Shown: positions 1 to 13,325, counted from the first letter of the stretch. The stretch is 64,000 nt of DNA from Amanita rubescens (GCA_015039365.1 WION01000001.1:682001-746000); one strand, 5' to 3'. Notes: generated from the sequence alone by a model not told the origin. Made by a program: numbers and translations.

Positions 1-1070
1 AGCTCTTCAATTGCCTTTAGGTTCTTTGGCACCAGCGTTTTGGACGCTGAAGACGTTCCCAACGCTGGGAACTGAATTAGACGTTGCGAGCACTAAAGGC
101 ACCGTAAGCACATTAAATAACGTAAATGCGAGTTGAAAGACGACGAACCAGTTTAATCCCAAACCAAGCGCGAAAATTGATACCCCGTGGTGGCTCCTGT
201 GCCGCTGATTCATCGTCCATATCAATTACCACAAGAAACATCTTTAACGCTAATGGCAAATCGCCCGCAGAATAAGCCGTTTCTGCATATTGCAAAACGG
301 TGAACGGGTTTTGCGGCGAAAGAAGTAGAGCATGAGACAGAGATTTTAGAGCAGAAGTATATCTGTAATGTTTTGTCAGTATCGATGGGATATGGCAGTC
401 TGCGGTACTCACAAACTACAAGATGAATAAATATCCGCAAGCTCCAACCAGGCTTCCAGGTCAGTGTAAAACGTATCTAGATACTGCGAAAGCTCTTCTA
501 TGGCCTCCTCCAGCCTTCCGACACGTCGAATGACAGATATTCGTCTCTTCCAAAACGCCTGAATGCGAGGTGACACTGAGAGCCTGAACGAATGACACAA
601 TAAAGTCAACCTACGGCATTGGAAGGGTCGGCGTCAAGCAACTGGTCATAGTATTGAAGTGCTACATTTGCGCTTTCGCTCGCCTCAATTCGGATACCCT
701 GTAGGACATCTACACGCGGTGATCCAGGAAACTTTTTCGCGAGTTGGTCCAAGCAAACCTGTACAAGGAAAACAAATCATCAACCGGCAGCTCGGCGCAC
801 TGGGCAATAGTCATCACCTACATCCGCGACATCGAGTCTCCCAATATCTATAGCAGCTAATGTGAGCTGCTCAAGAAAAGCCCACGCTATGGATTGAACG
901 CTTACGGTAAGTCAATAAGCACTCTAGCTCTGCCGCTTACAGTCATCTCCAAGCCTCGAGACGGCGTTCGACTTGAGTATCTGTGAGCCCTTGTCAAATG
1001 TTTCTTGTGACGCTCTAATGTTGTTGGCACGATAGTTTGCCAGCGTCTCCAGTGCAGCGGAAAGAGACAT
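1..1070 (-). CDS. EMC2: ER membrane protein complex subunit 2 (EMC2, TPR protein), 3' end off the window
   Basis: EMC2 is the cytosolic TPR-repeat subunit of the EMC insertase, which places tail-anchored and multipass proteins into the ER membrane. The start codon at 1068-1070 opens with MSLSAALETLANYRANNIR, followed by a helical segment and TPR blocks read across several short introns. Recognisable pieces are AIEELSQYLDTFYTDLEAWLEL (about 490-560), SALKSLSHALLLSPQNPFTV (about 290-350) and a C-terminal exon resembling the EMC2 tail (...NLKAIEEL) that runs into position 1. Order and spacing match EMC2/TTC35. About the last 20-30 residues and the stop lie outside the window. The next gene on this strand ends at 1654, leaving about 580 bp for the EMC2 promoter. 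Identity is firm; exact intron borders are by eye. Confidence 0.85.
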
Positions 1071-1653
1071 GTCGTGTCAGCCTTTACGTAATTCAATTGC
1101 CGAGACACCCGGAATAGCAGCAGCAAGCCATTAATTTATATTTTGTTCAATATCTCAATTCTATATGTATCCCAGTGTATCCGTGATTAATTAAAGGAAC
1201 AATAAATTAAGCACCATGCATGAAATGATAGTGATGTGTCGCGTGAATGTACAAATTGTACGCATGAGATGAAGCAGAAAGGAACGGCAATAGATTATGT
1301 ACCGAGTTCAAAGGAGTGTAGGAATTGATTAGACGTGAATAACGTATTTATATTTACCTTTCTCCTCTCTCTCAGGGTATGTCTAAATTTCCTGCTATCG
1401 TGCATCCGGCACAATAGTGAATTGGATTTGTCTTGAACTTGGCGGTGATGGGGATAGGATGGATAGAGTTGAGGTAGCTGCTGGGAGATTTCCATATGCA
1501 GCTGGAGTGCTACGAACTCTCTTGGGTGGTGGAAGATCCATCGACAATGTGAATTCGCCAGAATCCCTGATTTCGCCGACAAACGACTCGCATATCATCG
1601 CATTGTCTGCTGTAGGTGGCACGAACACAAATTTTGGCTTGAAGTTCTGATTA
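1071..1653. other. intergenic, EMC2 upstream region
   Basis: AT-rich spacer between the EMC2 start and the stop of the next minus-strand gene. Short ORFs here on either strand have no family features and overlap the 3' part of the neighbour. It presumably holds the EMC2 promoter and the 3' UTR of the neighbour; I see no specific element. Confidence 0.5.
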
Positions 1654-4193
1654 TCACTTGAGACGCTGGTCGTGAGGGGTTGACAAAGGAGCGACGATGG
1701 CGTCAGGCCAGGCGGGTCGCACGAAGTCATCCTCTGGTCGGTCTTCAAGAATAGCTGATTCTGCTGTCTTCCGAAAGGGCGACTTCTGCTCATACATACT
1801 GCTTGTGCGCTTTCTGACCTTTGGCCTTTGCAGTTCGTTCCCCACTTTGACAACGCCCGAATTAGGTTTGCACTCCCTGCCCCCATCGTCCATCCATGCC
1901 ATTTCGCCACCTTCCAAGTCAAGTCCAAGCCCAGCAACGCCGAGCTCGAGCTCCCGCAAGTCATCTTCTTCTCTCAACCTCTTTCCTAACAGTATCTCCT
2001 CGTCTTCTCGCAGAGGTATAGGTTCGTCTTCCTCTTCTATTACAGGAAATAACTTCGGCTCCAATCTCCTACCGTTCCTCTCCGAACTCATCCTTCTCAG
2101 CGGGTAGCCAAATCCGACCTGCTCATTATCATCATTGGCACTTGGTCGTGTCTGCTCTTGGAGAAAAACTTCATCGTCATCTTCCACGCATACGTCAGGC
2201 GAATATTCCCAGTCCTCCGCTGTCCACACACTCTTGGCCAAAGAGGAGCTCACGGATGGCGCTGACAAAGTGCAGGTCGCGATGTAGCCATAGGGGGCAT
2301 AACCATTGACTGATTCACTTTTGGCGTTGGTTGATGGGAAGCATGACCCAAGAGCTCGATTGAGCCATGCTTTGCGCCTACTTCTCACTTCAAGCACAAC
2401 CTCATGTTGCCTCGCGTCATTTTCAGCCTGAGCAGCTCGCGCGCGAGCCCCGATCAGAAGGTATTGGAGCTTCCCTGTCAACCGCGAGAGTGCCTTGTAT
2501 TCTGCCATTTCTGTCGGTGGTAACGAGCCAGGTGGAGGACATTCAGGAATCAGGGCAACGGATGGTGGCTTTTCTTGAACAGGAGTAGGTGGCACAACCT
2601 GATCCGTTCCGCTGTTGGGTTTGGGCGGCAAAGGAGGCAGCATGTTCGGATCACCAGGTTTACTCGATGAAGGAGGAAAAAGGAAGGTTTCGTGTTCCGA
2701 CGAAGGAGTATGCACCGAGCTGCCGTCCGTTTCCGTCTCGATGCTGTCGGCGTCTCCATCTTCGTTTGCCGTCGGGCTTCGCCGTAAAGACGACTTCGGT
2801 CGACCATCATCTGTGGCATCCTTCCTCTTCGTCCGAAAAAAGATGAGGTGACTGGATAGACTGAGTTGTGGTGGCAAAGTACTCTGCTTCCCGCTTATCT
2901 CGTTCCCGTTCTGCCTTATCCTCCTCCACAGAACTGACGAGTTTGGATGTTGATCGTAACTTGGTTATTTGATGCATTGACCTTGAGCCTTGGCACGCTA
3001 AACCGCGGAAATATTTTTGTCTTTGTCTTTCGGTCTCTTTCCCGACTTGCCTCAGTTCCGGCAGCGACGGCCATTTGCGCCAATTCGTCCATGCGCTCAC
3101 CAGCTCTTCTTAACACGCTTTCTATCGTCCAAACATAATACCCTGCTCCGACTCTACCAGTGCCATCGGGACCACAGACGCCGACATTGATAGCGTGATA
3201 ATTTCTATACGAGCCGTATGGCGAGCGGCTGACGATCTCCGGGAGGACAAACCTACGAAAAGCATCCACCAGAGAAGAACGGGCACGCCATCGCAGTGTA
3301 CGTGCTGTACTTGGGGGAAGGTTTGACTGTCGTAAGGTTTGACGTATTGGGCTATTCGGGGGACTCCAAAGAGTAGGAAAGACGGATTTGATTTGTGTAG
3401 GTGTGGGAGGTGGTGTAGTTAAAAGGGGTGAGGCAGGGAGGGGAACAGTTGAAGGTGACCGCTTAGGGGGCAATTTGAGTGACAAGGATGGTGGAAGTCG
3501 AGAATAAGATGAGGACATGGGTGTGAGGTTCACAATAGATCTAATAATCATTTGTTAATAATACTTCGATGACGCAAGAAATGCAACTTACGCAACAATG
3601 TTCATAAAAAAAGAACGCTGCCTCTTATGCGTCTTCACTGGCGGTCTCGGATCCGGAGTGGATGCTTCTGTGCTACGTTGCTGCTCCTCTTGCTGCTGCT
3701 GCAACAGATAAGAATCTCTCTGTCTCTCGCGATTCTCCTCCGCCGCAGACTGAGAAACGTCTCTGATAATGCCTTGGAGCATTTCAAAGTAACTCTGGAC
3801 AAAGACCGGGTCGCTCGGCAAACGAGGTCTTTTCTCCGCTGGCACTGGAGTCTGAGGATTGGCTGGCCACATCCACTCCTCTACAGACCCGTCAATAAAT
3901 AAACACCGTATGATGTTGGAAGGAACGTCCAGCGTTACTTCTTGAAGGAGAGTGGGGATGCCTGCCGCGCGATCCAACGCGTGCAAAGCAATTGGCGAGT
4001 CAAGGTCATCCATAGCAAGGGCGTTCAATTGGTTTGCCCATCCTAGGGACATGTATAACGCGGTTTCAAGGGAAATGTCATCTGGAACGGAAGGGAGCGG
4101 CTTGTCGCATGAATATGCAAATGGCGCGTTTGCGAAAGTGAGAGCGAAAAAAACGGCAAGATTGGGAGAGTCGGGAATGAGCTTGATTAACAT
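1654..4193 (-). CDS. conserved basidiomycete protein of unknown function, Ser/Pro-rich, acidic C-terminus
   Basis: I do not recognise a named domain. The start ATG at 4191-4193 opens a compact N-terminal region (about 200 residues, MLIKLIPDSPNLAVFFALTF...) that looks globular and ends in a Gln/Glu-rich stretch and a basic KTHKRQRSFF patch. A strong intron (about 3548-3592) joins it to a Ser/Pro-rich region and a second globular block with SLVDAFRRFVLPEIVSRSPY and GVCGPDGTGRVGAGYYVW. Two further short introns, inferred from frame changes near 2950 and 2820-2880, lead into a disordered acidic 400-residue C-terminus ending at the stop at 1654. Total is roughly 800 residues. Antisense ORFs over the C-terminal exon are composition shadows. 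Alternatives: the two middle joins may be a few bases off, or there may be two genes. That a real gene is here seems solid; its function is unknown. Confidence 0.6.
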
Positions 4194-5081
4194 GCTAAGA
4201 AGAGTGCATGCACGGGTATTGTCCAGCAGGTATATTAGAGATAGGAATATAAATAGGTGTCGGTGCTAAAACGAGCGGGCTGGTTAGAAATTCAGCTAAG
4301 GTCCGCGAAATGCTAGAGTGAGACATGCATACCAGTTTCGAGTCTGAGACGTTGTCCGGTGGCCAGACGGACAATATTGCAACGAGCCAGTGAGGAGGAG
4401 AAAGGAAGGAATAAAAGGTTTAGTCAGGCGCTAGTCACACTGGACCTAATCCGGTGTCAGGGACGCACCACTGGTTCACCACCGCCATCAATGCCTTTTA
4501 CCTCAAGTATCTTACTCGTGGTCAGCCTCCTGCACACATTGCATTTGCAAGTAACGGCGTACGTGGCACATAGTACTAGTAGACATTGCAGGAACGCAGT
4601 CCAAGTCGTGGCCTCCGAGCCCTCATGTGTGCAACTCGTTGCTCGTCGCATATCACAATCCGGAGTAGAAGAAGTTGTAATATCATCGTTGTGCGGGAGT
4701 CCGATCCACGAGATCTTCTTCATCCGAGACTGCGTTTCGTGAAATACTCCTTGAACTCGTATTCTCCCGAATCGAGGGAAATATCTCTTTGCTCAAGCCT
4801 TTCATTATCATATCAAATTAGGCAACTATCCCATGCCTCTTCAGGGTAATTTACATTCGCGAAAAAGATGTGCGCTCACGTCAAATGTACATTCTCTAAC
4901 CATATGCGTACGGAGATAAGATGAGAATTGGCAAAGGGGAACACGGATCAATAATTATACGTACTCTCTACAACAAATGCTAATAGTAACTGTACACACT
5001 ACAACCATCTAATCGGTAATTTTTGCGACCTTGTTCTGGGAGGTCCTGGCATGAATCATAAAATACTTTCCTTAAAACCCG
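4194..5081. other. intergenic, no supported gene
   Basis: Upstream region of the unknown gene and downstream region of the DUF6534 gene. Overlapping ORFs of 88-127 codons on both strands (about 4359-4849) lack recognisable domains and convincing splice context. I see nothing else. Confidence 0.4.
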
Positions 5082-6671
5082 CTACATAGCAATTCCTTTA
5101 CTTGTATACGCCACGCTTTGTTCATCTGATGTATGCGCAGACTTGACACCTGAGTGACTGAACATGTCTCGAATCTGTCAATTCCATATGTTAGCGTTCC
5201 TATGGGATCAGTGGCAGAACTTACATCTTCTGTGCGAACAGCATTCAATTCTACGTCGTTCGTCTGTTGAACAGTTTAGGAAAGCGCACTCGGATAGCAT
5301 ATGGCACGTACCGCTCGACGTGGCGTAGTAGAGCTTCGCGTCTGGCTCGTGTACAAGCGTCTGTCTCCTCTGAGAATGTAGCGACGTGCATTTAGGGTCC
5401 ACATCATAGAGAATGCATAGAGCTTAGGCAGCAATTGATTAAACCCCACAGAAATCAACTTGTTGCTACCACTGTAGAGTTGTGAGAAAATCAGATTAAA
5501 CATGGCACTAATACGCTCATCCTTCAGTACTGGACGTGGGCTGAGAGATGGAAGCATACCAGAAGGCAGCAGGCGCTGCAGTGGAGAAAGTTAAGCGAAT
5601 GAGCGCATCGATGATACCAACAGTTCTAACCGTGCCGATAAGCACTCATTGTCGCCGCCCAAGCCTGAGGACCATGAACCACTCACTGGGGCAAAACATC
5701 TTTCCTTGATCTGATCAGGAAGAAGGCAGTACACAGTGTCACCGAAAGATCACCAGCTACAATGTCGTCAACACAGGTTCATGGATGTTGCCGCAGGCAA
5801 GCTTACCGAAAACTGTAGACAAATGTGCAGCAACTGTCATGATCGGGATAAGCTAGGTCTGCAGCACGTATACTTTGATAATAATACCTACACCAGAGCG
5901 CAATTTTAGGACCGGCCGCCTCCCCTAGCGTAATGTAGTATGTCTATAGCCATGTAAGCGCGATGCACAGGCATGACACCGCAACACTCACCGCAGCACA
6001 TATCGCACAGTACGCAAATGCAAGGAGCACTGCAATAGGTACAACGATCCACAGCTTTCTATCTGATATCGCATACAGGCGATTTAGGAAGAACATTTGT
6101 ACATATAGACCAATAGATGCCACCTGATATGATGATCAGTCTTTATCAAATGGATTTGATTTACACACACCATCAACGAATTGCCTGATTGCCACCATGT
6201 AGTATAATCCAGCAGGATCGCACCTTCCAGATCATTGAAATAAAGAATGTTTTGGATCCAAATCAATGCACTGCCAGAATGTTAACAATAGGTTCCTTAA
6301 CCAGAGAAAAAACTTGGGCGTACAATGACTGTACCGACTTGAGGGTGGTGATGATTATAAGCCCCACAACAGAAAGCTTCACAATCAGTTTATCGTCACG
6401 ATATAGATCGAAGTAATGAGTGAACTAAAAAATGAATTAGCACAGTTAACGCAGCGGTGTACTCCACCTCTCACTTGACAGAACAAAATCCCTTGAAAAA
6501 GAACGTCGAGGAAAGACCCAATGAGCTGTTATTTGGTTCACTGTTAGACGTAAAACCTCATCTCAGAAAGAACTATACCCATGGACCGAGGAGGTATTGG
6601 GCCTGCTGCAGGTCTTTAGGCGTCATTTTGGGCGAGATGGTCGACGCTGTTATTTCACCGAACGTGGTCAT
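5082..6671 (-). CDS. DUF6534-family multi-pass membrane protein
   Basis: This is one of the very numerous Agaricomycete DUF6534 proteins, predicted seven-helix membrane proteins of unknown role. The start at 6669-6671 gives MTTFGEITASTISPKM and then QAQYLLGPW at the first splice. Following exons carry DVLFQGILFCQ, FTHYFDLYRDDKLIVKLSVV, GLIIITTLKSVQSL, WIQNILYFNDLEGAILLDYT followed by TWWQSGN, and GLYVQMFFLNRLYAISDRK, all hallmark blocks in family order. The late exon has the conserved ISAMFNLIFSQLYSGSNK region and LNARR. Two short C-terminal exons follow (one begins TNDVELNAVRTED), the last ending IAM-stop at 5082. About eight exons with introns of about 50 nt, roughly 320 residues. There are no enzymatic motifs. 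Confidence in the family is high; splice sites around 5560-5930 were not resolved. Confidence 0.8.
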
Positions 6672-7788
6672 GGTGTAGATAGGGTAAGAGAGCAACAGCA
6701 AGGCAGACCAGCCTTGACACAGCGAGCCGAGATGCCAGCGTGGGTGTGAAAGTTCAGAGGATGTGGGCTTGTATGGACTATATAATGATGAGTATCACAA
6801 TGAGAACAGGTTGAAGCTTGACGGATTGACCCGGTTTAAACGGATTTGAATGTCTGCGAAAATCATTACGCTGAGCCAAGAATAATCTTCCATCAATATC
6901 ATCATCATAACCCATACAATTGGCCGTCACGGATCCGGACTCTCCCATGCCTTCTTCCCAGATAGATCGATCAATAACAAACCTCCAAGTGGCCTAAGCT
7001 GGTGCAAGGCAGCCTAAGGTGCTTCGGACGGCTGATTATCTGTTTCCATCGCCATGAGTTGATTATTCAATTTGAAATTCGTTCTGCAAGGAAGCGAAGA
7101 TGGGAATCAACGCGGACCGGTGCTCAAGCTATGCCTGCTATACCCAGTACGTAACCTCTTCACCAAGCATTTCCAGAATCCAGGCATTTCCATTTCCACA
7201 GGCTCGGGAACTTTTGTCTCACGTGGGTCTCAAGACAGGACAGGTCACCGCACAGGACAGCACGCCTCGGCGACCAACGAATGATTGTTTCGCAGGCGTT
7301 AGCCAATGGCGATCGGTATATTAATACAGCCGTCGTATGGTCATCAGCTGCCATTGGTCCAGTGCACATGGCGGTGGCCGTTAATAGTGTATCCATTATC
7401 GTGGATGCGCTGTCAGGTGCAGGATATGGCCTCTTCATGACATATAGCTTCATATAGCGGTAGAATGTTATTGCGGGTAAACGACCATGATGTCCGAGTT
7501 CGCGAGGCTGCCTCTGGCCTCTGCAATGTACACTATACCGTTCTTGGTCGAATGGAGCACCAGCTTGTGGCTTTACACAAAAAGATGTGCAGTTTTTGGT
7601 TAGGACGAGTTTTAGCCACCGGTAAACGGTGTATTGACTGGAAAAAGGCAGGTACTACTGTTTGGATGTATTGTTCAACAACCTGATAACCCCTGACAGA
7701 CATGATATATACCAGACAAAATCCAAGAATCCCGAAACATGAAACCCAAAATAAAAATGCAGAAAGACTCCTACAGACGCTCATCTAC
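6672..7788. other. intergenic, no supported gene
   Basis: About 1.1 kb between the DUF6534 gene and the F-box gene stop. ORFs of 70-97 codons on both strands around 7070-7790 overlap each other and show no domain or typical splice pattern. Nothing recognisable. Confidence 0.4.
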
Positions 7789-9298
7789 TCACCATGCCAA
7801 TGTAATATCTTCGTCATCTGGGTACGGAAATGGCGTCGTCTCATGAAATACTTCAAATGCCAGGCCCTCGCGTATCATGGGCATAAGCAAGGTGCGTAGT
7901 TCCATGAAAGATTGATCCCCTCCATAAATGCCAAGGCGAACAACGTACAAGCGTTTCACCGAAACCGAGGTCAACGGTGTCCACCATCGAGACTGGATCA
8001 TGCGTACGAGGGTTTCTGGCGCGAACTGGACGCTTCCGTTCCTGTTGACATGTATCCTGAGTTGCTGCAAAAGGGGTACCAAGGGCGCAAGTGTCCCCCC
8101 GTGTATGGTCAGAGCCTCCAGGATTATGTCATAATCACGTAGGTCGGAGGATAGTGTCAACTCCTCTAGCTGGGTCATCGCCTGGAGGACGTTTATTAAG
8201 TGATGCGAATCTATTCCAACTCGGTGTAAGGAGAAGCTGGATAAATTACGCAACACGTCGATGTGCTCTTGCCATTGTAACGTCATAATGTTCATAGGGA
8301 ACAGAGAAGACAGACGCAACTTCTGTAATTGCGGCATCTCGGTCCCGTGGAAGACGGCGGGGCGATTCCTAGCGATCAAAGCTAGGCTAAGGACAGTTAG
8401 ATTCGGCATAACAACAGGCTCTTCCGACAGTTTGATATTTCCCCCGTGGCCTTCTGCGTCCAATGTTATTACGCACTGTTCGAGCGAGTGTAACTGAGGC
8501 AGCAAAGTGTACCAAACTGGGAGCGTGATCGACATGGTCACACAGAAGTGCGTGAGTTGCCCCCACGGTAAGGGAAGGTGCGACGGTCTAAAATGCTGGG
8601 AAATATTGCTCCAAGAATCGTCTATAACGTAACCATCCTGCAAACCAAAAACGACGCGCGTAAGATGTGGCGCGCACGAGAAGAGCGATATAATGTTTTC
8701 CGAGCCCGCGCTCCTCGCACGTAGCTTCATGGACCGAAGGCGTTGGACCTGACCTGGAAAAAATAGAGAAGATCTGCCAAGCTGGTTGAGCTCAAACTCC
8801 GAAGCGTGTATCGAAATGGCATGGTAGCGGTTCAAAAACCGTAAACCGAGTAATTCTTTGAAGAGGATTACTCCAGTTATTCTCGGATTCGGGAGCCCAA
8901 GAACCAGCTCGCGTTAACGATAGGTGAAGTGATATTGTACAGTCTTTTGCGTTATCCATGTAAAACCTAGCCAGTCGAATTAGCCGCCCTTCGACGACGT
9001 CCCTCGACAAGTAGCGAGTCGATGGTTTAATACACAGGGAACGCCAGAGGCGAGGCGTGCTTAGAGCAATCTTCCGCCATTTCGAACAAATACGGCACAG
9101 GAGCAGTGGAGGTCGGGATGCATTGGTAATTTCATGGTTTGTAAGGGAATGCAGAAATATTCTGCTAAGGATTTCGGAGGACAGGTTTTGGATGGATACG
9201 GGCGATCCTGGACTGGTCTTGTGTGGCGGAAAGTATCAGTATGGTTTTCTAACCTTTCAATTGGTATCATAACGCACTCTAACCAGATCGTCGGCCAT
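7789..9298 (-). CDS. F-box protein with leucine-rich-repeat-like C-terminus
   Basis: F-box proteins recruit substrates to SCF ubiquitin ligases through Skp1. The proposed start at 9296-9298 (MADDL) is joined by a 65-nt intron to an exon with the F-box: IQNLSSEILSRIFLHSL, then LLLCRICSKWRKIALSTPRL followed by WRSLCI, the Agaricomycete F-box pattern. The main exon (about 8870 to 7789) holds about 350 residues with recurrent leucine-spaced units such as LHSLEQCVITLDAE, MPNLTVLSLALIA and MPQLQKLRLSSLFP, typical of the irregular LRR-like substrate-binding part. The frame change near 8880-8920 fits a very short intron (about 37 nt, GTTAACG to CCGAG); this join is the least certain. No substrate can be inferred. 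These proteins form large lineage-specific families in mushrooms. Confidence 0.7.
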
Positions 9299-11450
9299 CA
9301 CCAGATGATCCTACTGTCAGATGTCGATTTTGATATACTGGGGATCAGGCGTTGCCAGCGTGGACAGCAGAAAAGCGTCGGTGGTTCGCAGGAGTCCGGT
9401 TATTTTCCAAGCGTTACGACCGCCTATATTAACACTTGTGCAGGTGTTTGGCGTCTACAACAGGTCCCGGATTTACTCACCTTAACCTAAAATGACAGAT
9501 ACGACGAAAGGCGACGATATGCATGCTGTATGATTCCCTAATCACTGTCACTGTGCAATTTGTCATTTTGTTGACACACGCGCAGGGAACAGCGGCCATC
9601 CGGTAACTCTAACACGGCATGGACTCCCGGGTCCGATCCTGATTTATAGGTTGAACGATCACTGGTTTGCTTCATTTACTCGGCTGTATGTCCAGTGTAA
9701 GCCTTAGCCGATACAAGATTGTTTGCCTTCACAAAAGGCCCAAGGGTCCCGACTGATCTTGGAAAAGCACATGTTATGCGCTTCTGAAGCCTAGCTCGCA
9801 AGCTTAGACTGGCTTCCCATCTTCATCTCTTCTGTTTCCGTAAGGATTTGGTACCCTAGCCATCCCTTAGCCGTGCGTTTCCCCAGCCTCTCTGTCTTTG
9901 ACCCATTTCGACATCCTGAAATGCCTCTGCAGACGTCTGGCACCCAGGGCAACCCCTTACGGTGCAGTATCCATGTCTTCTCGCGAACACGAGGAAGAGC
10001 ACGGGTCATGTACTGAAGGCCGGCAATTCTTCGAACGTGCATTGCTTCCGCTGCCATTGCGGCCATCGCGCCGATTATAAATGCTCAAAAACTTGATTAT
10101 GGTCATATGTGTCTGTCCAATCGCTCCTAGGACACCATTCCACCAACGATGACTCGCCAACCGAACAAATTCTTTGGTCTGGTACTTTCTCAGACGAATA
10201 CCTGCGTTGTTTCCCCTGCGGCGCCGAGGCTATCCGCTTTTGAGTAGCTGAGGAGAAATGACACCGCCCATTCTGGCCAAGTCCAGCCCAGACGCCACTC
10301 TTAATTCATGGGGAAGCCTCTCATACCGGACTATACTCTGATGACCGTGTTCTACGTCCGACAGCGAGCGCCTGGTCTGCAATTTAGGCGACCTATGGAA
10401 TTATACTCTCCTCGGGGTAGCTTCCCGCGAAGAATAATAGCATTCATTTAGGACGCAGATGACCTGTTCCAAGGAGCGGATTTACGTGCGCAATAACACC
10501 ACGCCGCGCGTGTCCATCAGAAGTTATCTGCGGACGACATCTTTACAGTACACTGTTAGGGCATCCCGTACATTGTTTTGTTGTGCTGATTCCGTTGCGC
10601 TGGAGAAAATAAGGTTCGTTTCGAAGAGTTCTGGCAGCTAATCTCGGCCTGTACCCTAGATCTTGTTAAGCCAGCGATCTGGGCGTTCTATTCGTGGGAG
10701 TCGATGGCAACGTAGAAGCCTGGAGAAGTCACAAGCCCTGACATGAGTTGCAGGCATGAAACACGAGTATCGCATGGTAAGACCGCCCAGGGATGGGGCT
10801 GCAAAGACTCGCTTGCGCGTAGTTCATTCCACAGGCTATATCTCTGTATATTGTGGTGCGCGTAGTGTGGCGGGAAGGCCCCAACAAGGAGAGTATATCG
10901 AACTGTGAGTCCGTGCCACAACATGCGATGGTAGCGATGGGAGATGTATCGCCATTGCTGGCATGTCGCTTCTATCCCGATCTGATTTAGTGGGCCTCAG
11001 CATCAATTGTTAATAAGATCTGTGGTTCCTAGAAAAAAAGGGTTCTTTTCGTAGCAGGGTAAGAATAGCGAGATGGAATCAATAAATTACTAAAGTATCT
11101 TGCACTTCGGCTTGGCAGTCGGTTGTCCAGCTGTTGCCTCGAACTCCCAGACGATGACCAACGATTCTGACGCACCTTACTTTGCGAAAAAAAGGTCGGG
11201 AATAGGGCCGATCTCAAAGTGCACAGCAGATGCCGTAATATAGTATATGTACACAGGTCTATTTGAGTCTACCTAGCAGAATCAAATCACGCCGTGCCAA
11301 GGACCCTGAACTTGGTAGTTATCACCGTTCGTTCAGGGTCGTACATGTACCAGCCACGACATGAAATCAACATAAACACACATGTGTATCCAATTTGATG
11401 TACACGATTTATACAGGGAGATTACATAGATTCGGAACACCACTATGAAA
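9299..11450. other. 2.1-kb region without a recognisable gene
   Basis: Short overlapping ORFs (60-91 codons) on both strands carry no family signature. There are no obvious long terminal repeats or terminal inverted repeats. It may contain decayed sequence or regulatory DNA, but nothing can be supported by reading. Confidence 0.4.
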
Positions 11451-13325
11451 CTACGCAGAAGCAACTCCTCTATCGTGCATTTTCTTCTGCAACTTGGCCT
11501 GATAAGTCAACAAGTCAGTACTTCTGTAGTTGCGATCGGAAAACAAATTTGCTTACATTAACAGCATCCATGTAAGCATCAGTGATGACCCAGTGCTCGC
11601 GCTTCATGTTCTTGCCATGGATCGATAGTGCCAGATCTTTAGTCATGATCCCATCTTCGTCAATCACCTCTACGCACGCCGCCTCTAGGTCTACACAGAA
11701 CTTTTGCAGTGCTTCATTTCCATCTAATTTGGCACGATGCAACAATCCTCGCGTCCATGCGAAGATGGAGGCGACAGGGTTCGTTGACGTTTCATTGCCC
11801 TTCTGCCACTCACGATAATGACGGGTCACAGTACCTAAGCTCAAAGTTTTGACAAGCGTGGAACTGAATGACATCGGAAGACTCACCATGAGCAGCCTCG
11901 CTTTCAACTATTTGACCGTCGGGCGTGATCAGCTCGCTAGTCATCATCCCAAGGCTTCCAAACCCTTGTGCCAGCACGTCGCTTTGCACATCTCCATCAT
12001 AGTTCTTCGTGGCCCACACGAACCCTCCCGAAGATTTAATAACTTGCGCCACCATATCATCAATGAGCCGGTGTTCATAATAAATTCCAGCTGCTTCGAA
12101 CTGGGGTTTGTAAGTTCTGCCGATAACGTTTCGTTAGCTCCAAGCCCCGTAGTATTCGGCGACCACTAACGTATCATAGATTTCTTGGAAGATGTCCTTG
12201 AATCGACCATCATACTTCTTCAGAATGGTGTTCTTCGTAGACATGAACTAAACTCTTCTCGTAAGCCAACGTGACGCATCCCCGCTTAAACTTCCGCTTA
12301 CCAAAGGCATCTTTTTCGCCAAGGCCATCTTGAACGAGGACTGAGCGAAGCCGGTAATAGACTTGCAAAAAATAGTCAGTTTCATTAGTGTGGTAACCGA
12401 GGCCTCAAGATCGCACTTCATCTGTGTTGTACATTGCCAGCGCGATGCCCTTGCCCTTGAAGTCGTATACGTCGAGGATGGTCGGTTTTGACCCGTCCTG
12501 TGGTGTGTACACCATTTGCAGCTTGCCTGGCCCGGGGGCGACGAAATCCGTCGAACGGTACTACATGGTAACAGGTTAGCACAATCTCTTACACTGGTAA
12601 CGGATCGGGGCATGGACATGACACATGTCGCATGGATCAGAACAAAGTATATCATTTCCGCAGTTCGGACCTGACGCCACGCATTTCACATGGGCTATGG
12701 CCAACGCCCGTGTGGAGTAGAAAGAAGAACACTTTGCTAACCTGATCACCAAAAGCATGTCTTCCGATCACAATTGGCTTCACCCAGCCGGGAATGGGCT
12801 TGGGGATCCGGTGAAGAATGATGGGCTCACGGAAAACCGTTCCACCAAGTATATTCCTGATCTGTGTTGGTAAAGAGTGTACATGAGAAAAGCATCCAGG
12901 TCGAGAGATGAAACTCACGGTGCCATTCGGACTCTTCCACATCTCTTTCAACTTGAACTCTTCCACACGAGCTTCGTCGGGTGTAATGGTCGCGCATTTG
13001 ATACCAACTTTGTATTTGAGAATAGCATTTGCGGCTTCAGTCGTGACTTGGTCGTTTGTCTACCCAAACTCGGGGTTAGCACACCTCCGCACACTCGAAA
13101 CTCGAGGTGTTATCACCTGATCTCGATATTCCAGTCCTAGATCGAAGTATTTGATATCGAGTTGGAGATACGGTAGGATGAGCTAATGGTGATTTTAGCG
13201 TAATTGCACGACAGTGAAACATAGGACCGAACCTCCTCCCTTATTTTCTTCCAAATGATACGGGTCATTTCATCACCGTCTAACTCGACAACGGGATTTG
13301 TGACAACAATCTTTTGTGTAGACAT
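11451..13325 (-). CDS. IDP1: NADP-dependent isocitrate dehydrogenase
   Basis: Converts isocitrate to 2-oxoglutarate and CO2, producing NADPH. The start at 13323-13325 gives [20 protein letters not shown], with the conserved [10 protein letters not shown] block. Further exons give [78 protein letters not shown] continuing QGFGSLGMM (the isocitrate/isopropylmalate dehydrogenase signature), ESEAAHG and [11 protein letters not shown]. The last exon ends [19 protein letters not shown] at 11451. About ten exons, near the usual 410-420 residues. There is no N-terminal presequence at this start and no C-terminal SKL, so this form reads as cytosolic; an upstream alternative start for a mitochondrial form was not convincingly found. 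Spurious ORFs between exons arise from intron read-through. Confidence 0.92.

Noticed and set aside
1395..1964. 189-codon minus-strand ORF and facing plus-strand ORF
   Set aside because: Overlaps the acidic C-terminal exon of the 1654-4193 gene in another frame; no domain, Ser/Pro-rich composition explains the openness.
4359..4849. Overlapping ORFs of 87-127 codons on both strands, one Cys-rich
   Set aside because: Cys spacing (CKCNVC) is not a known motif, no splice or start support, no neighbour logic.
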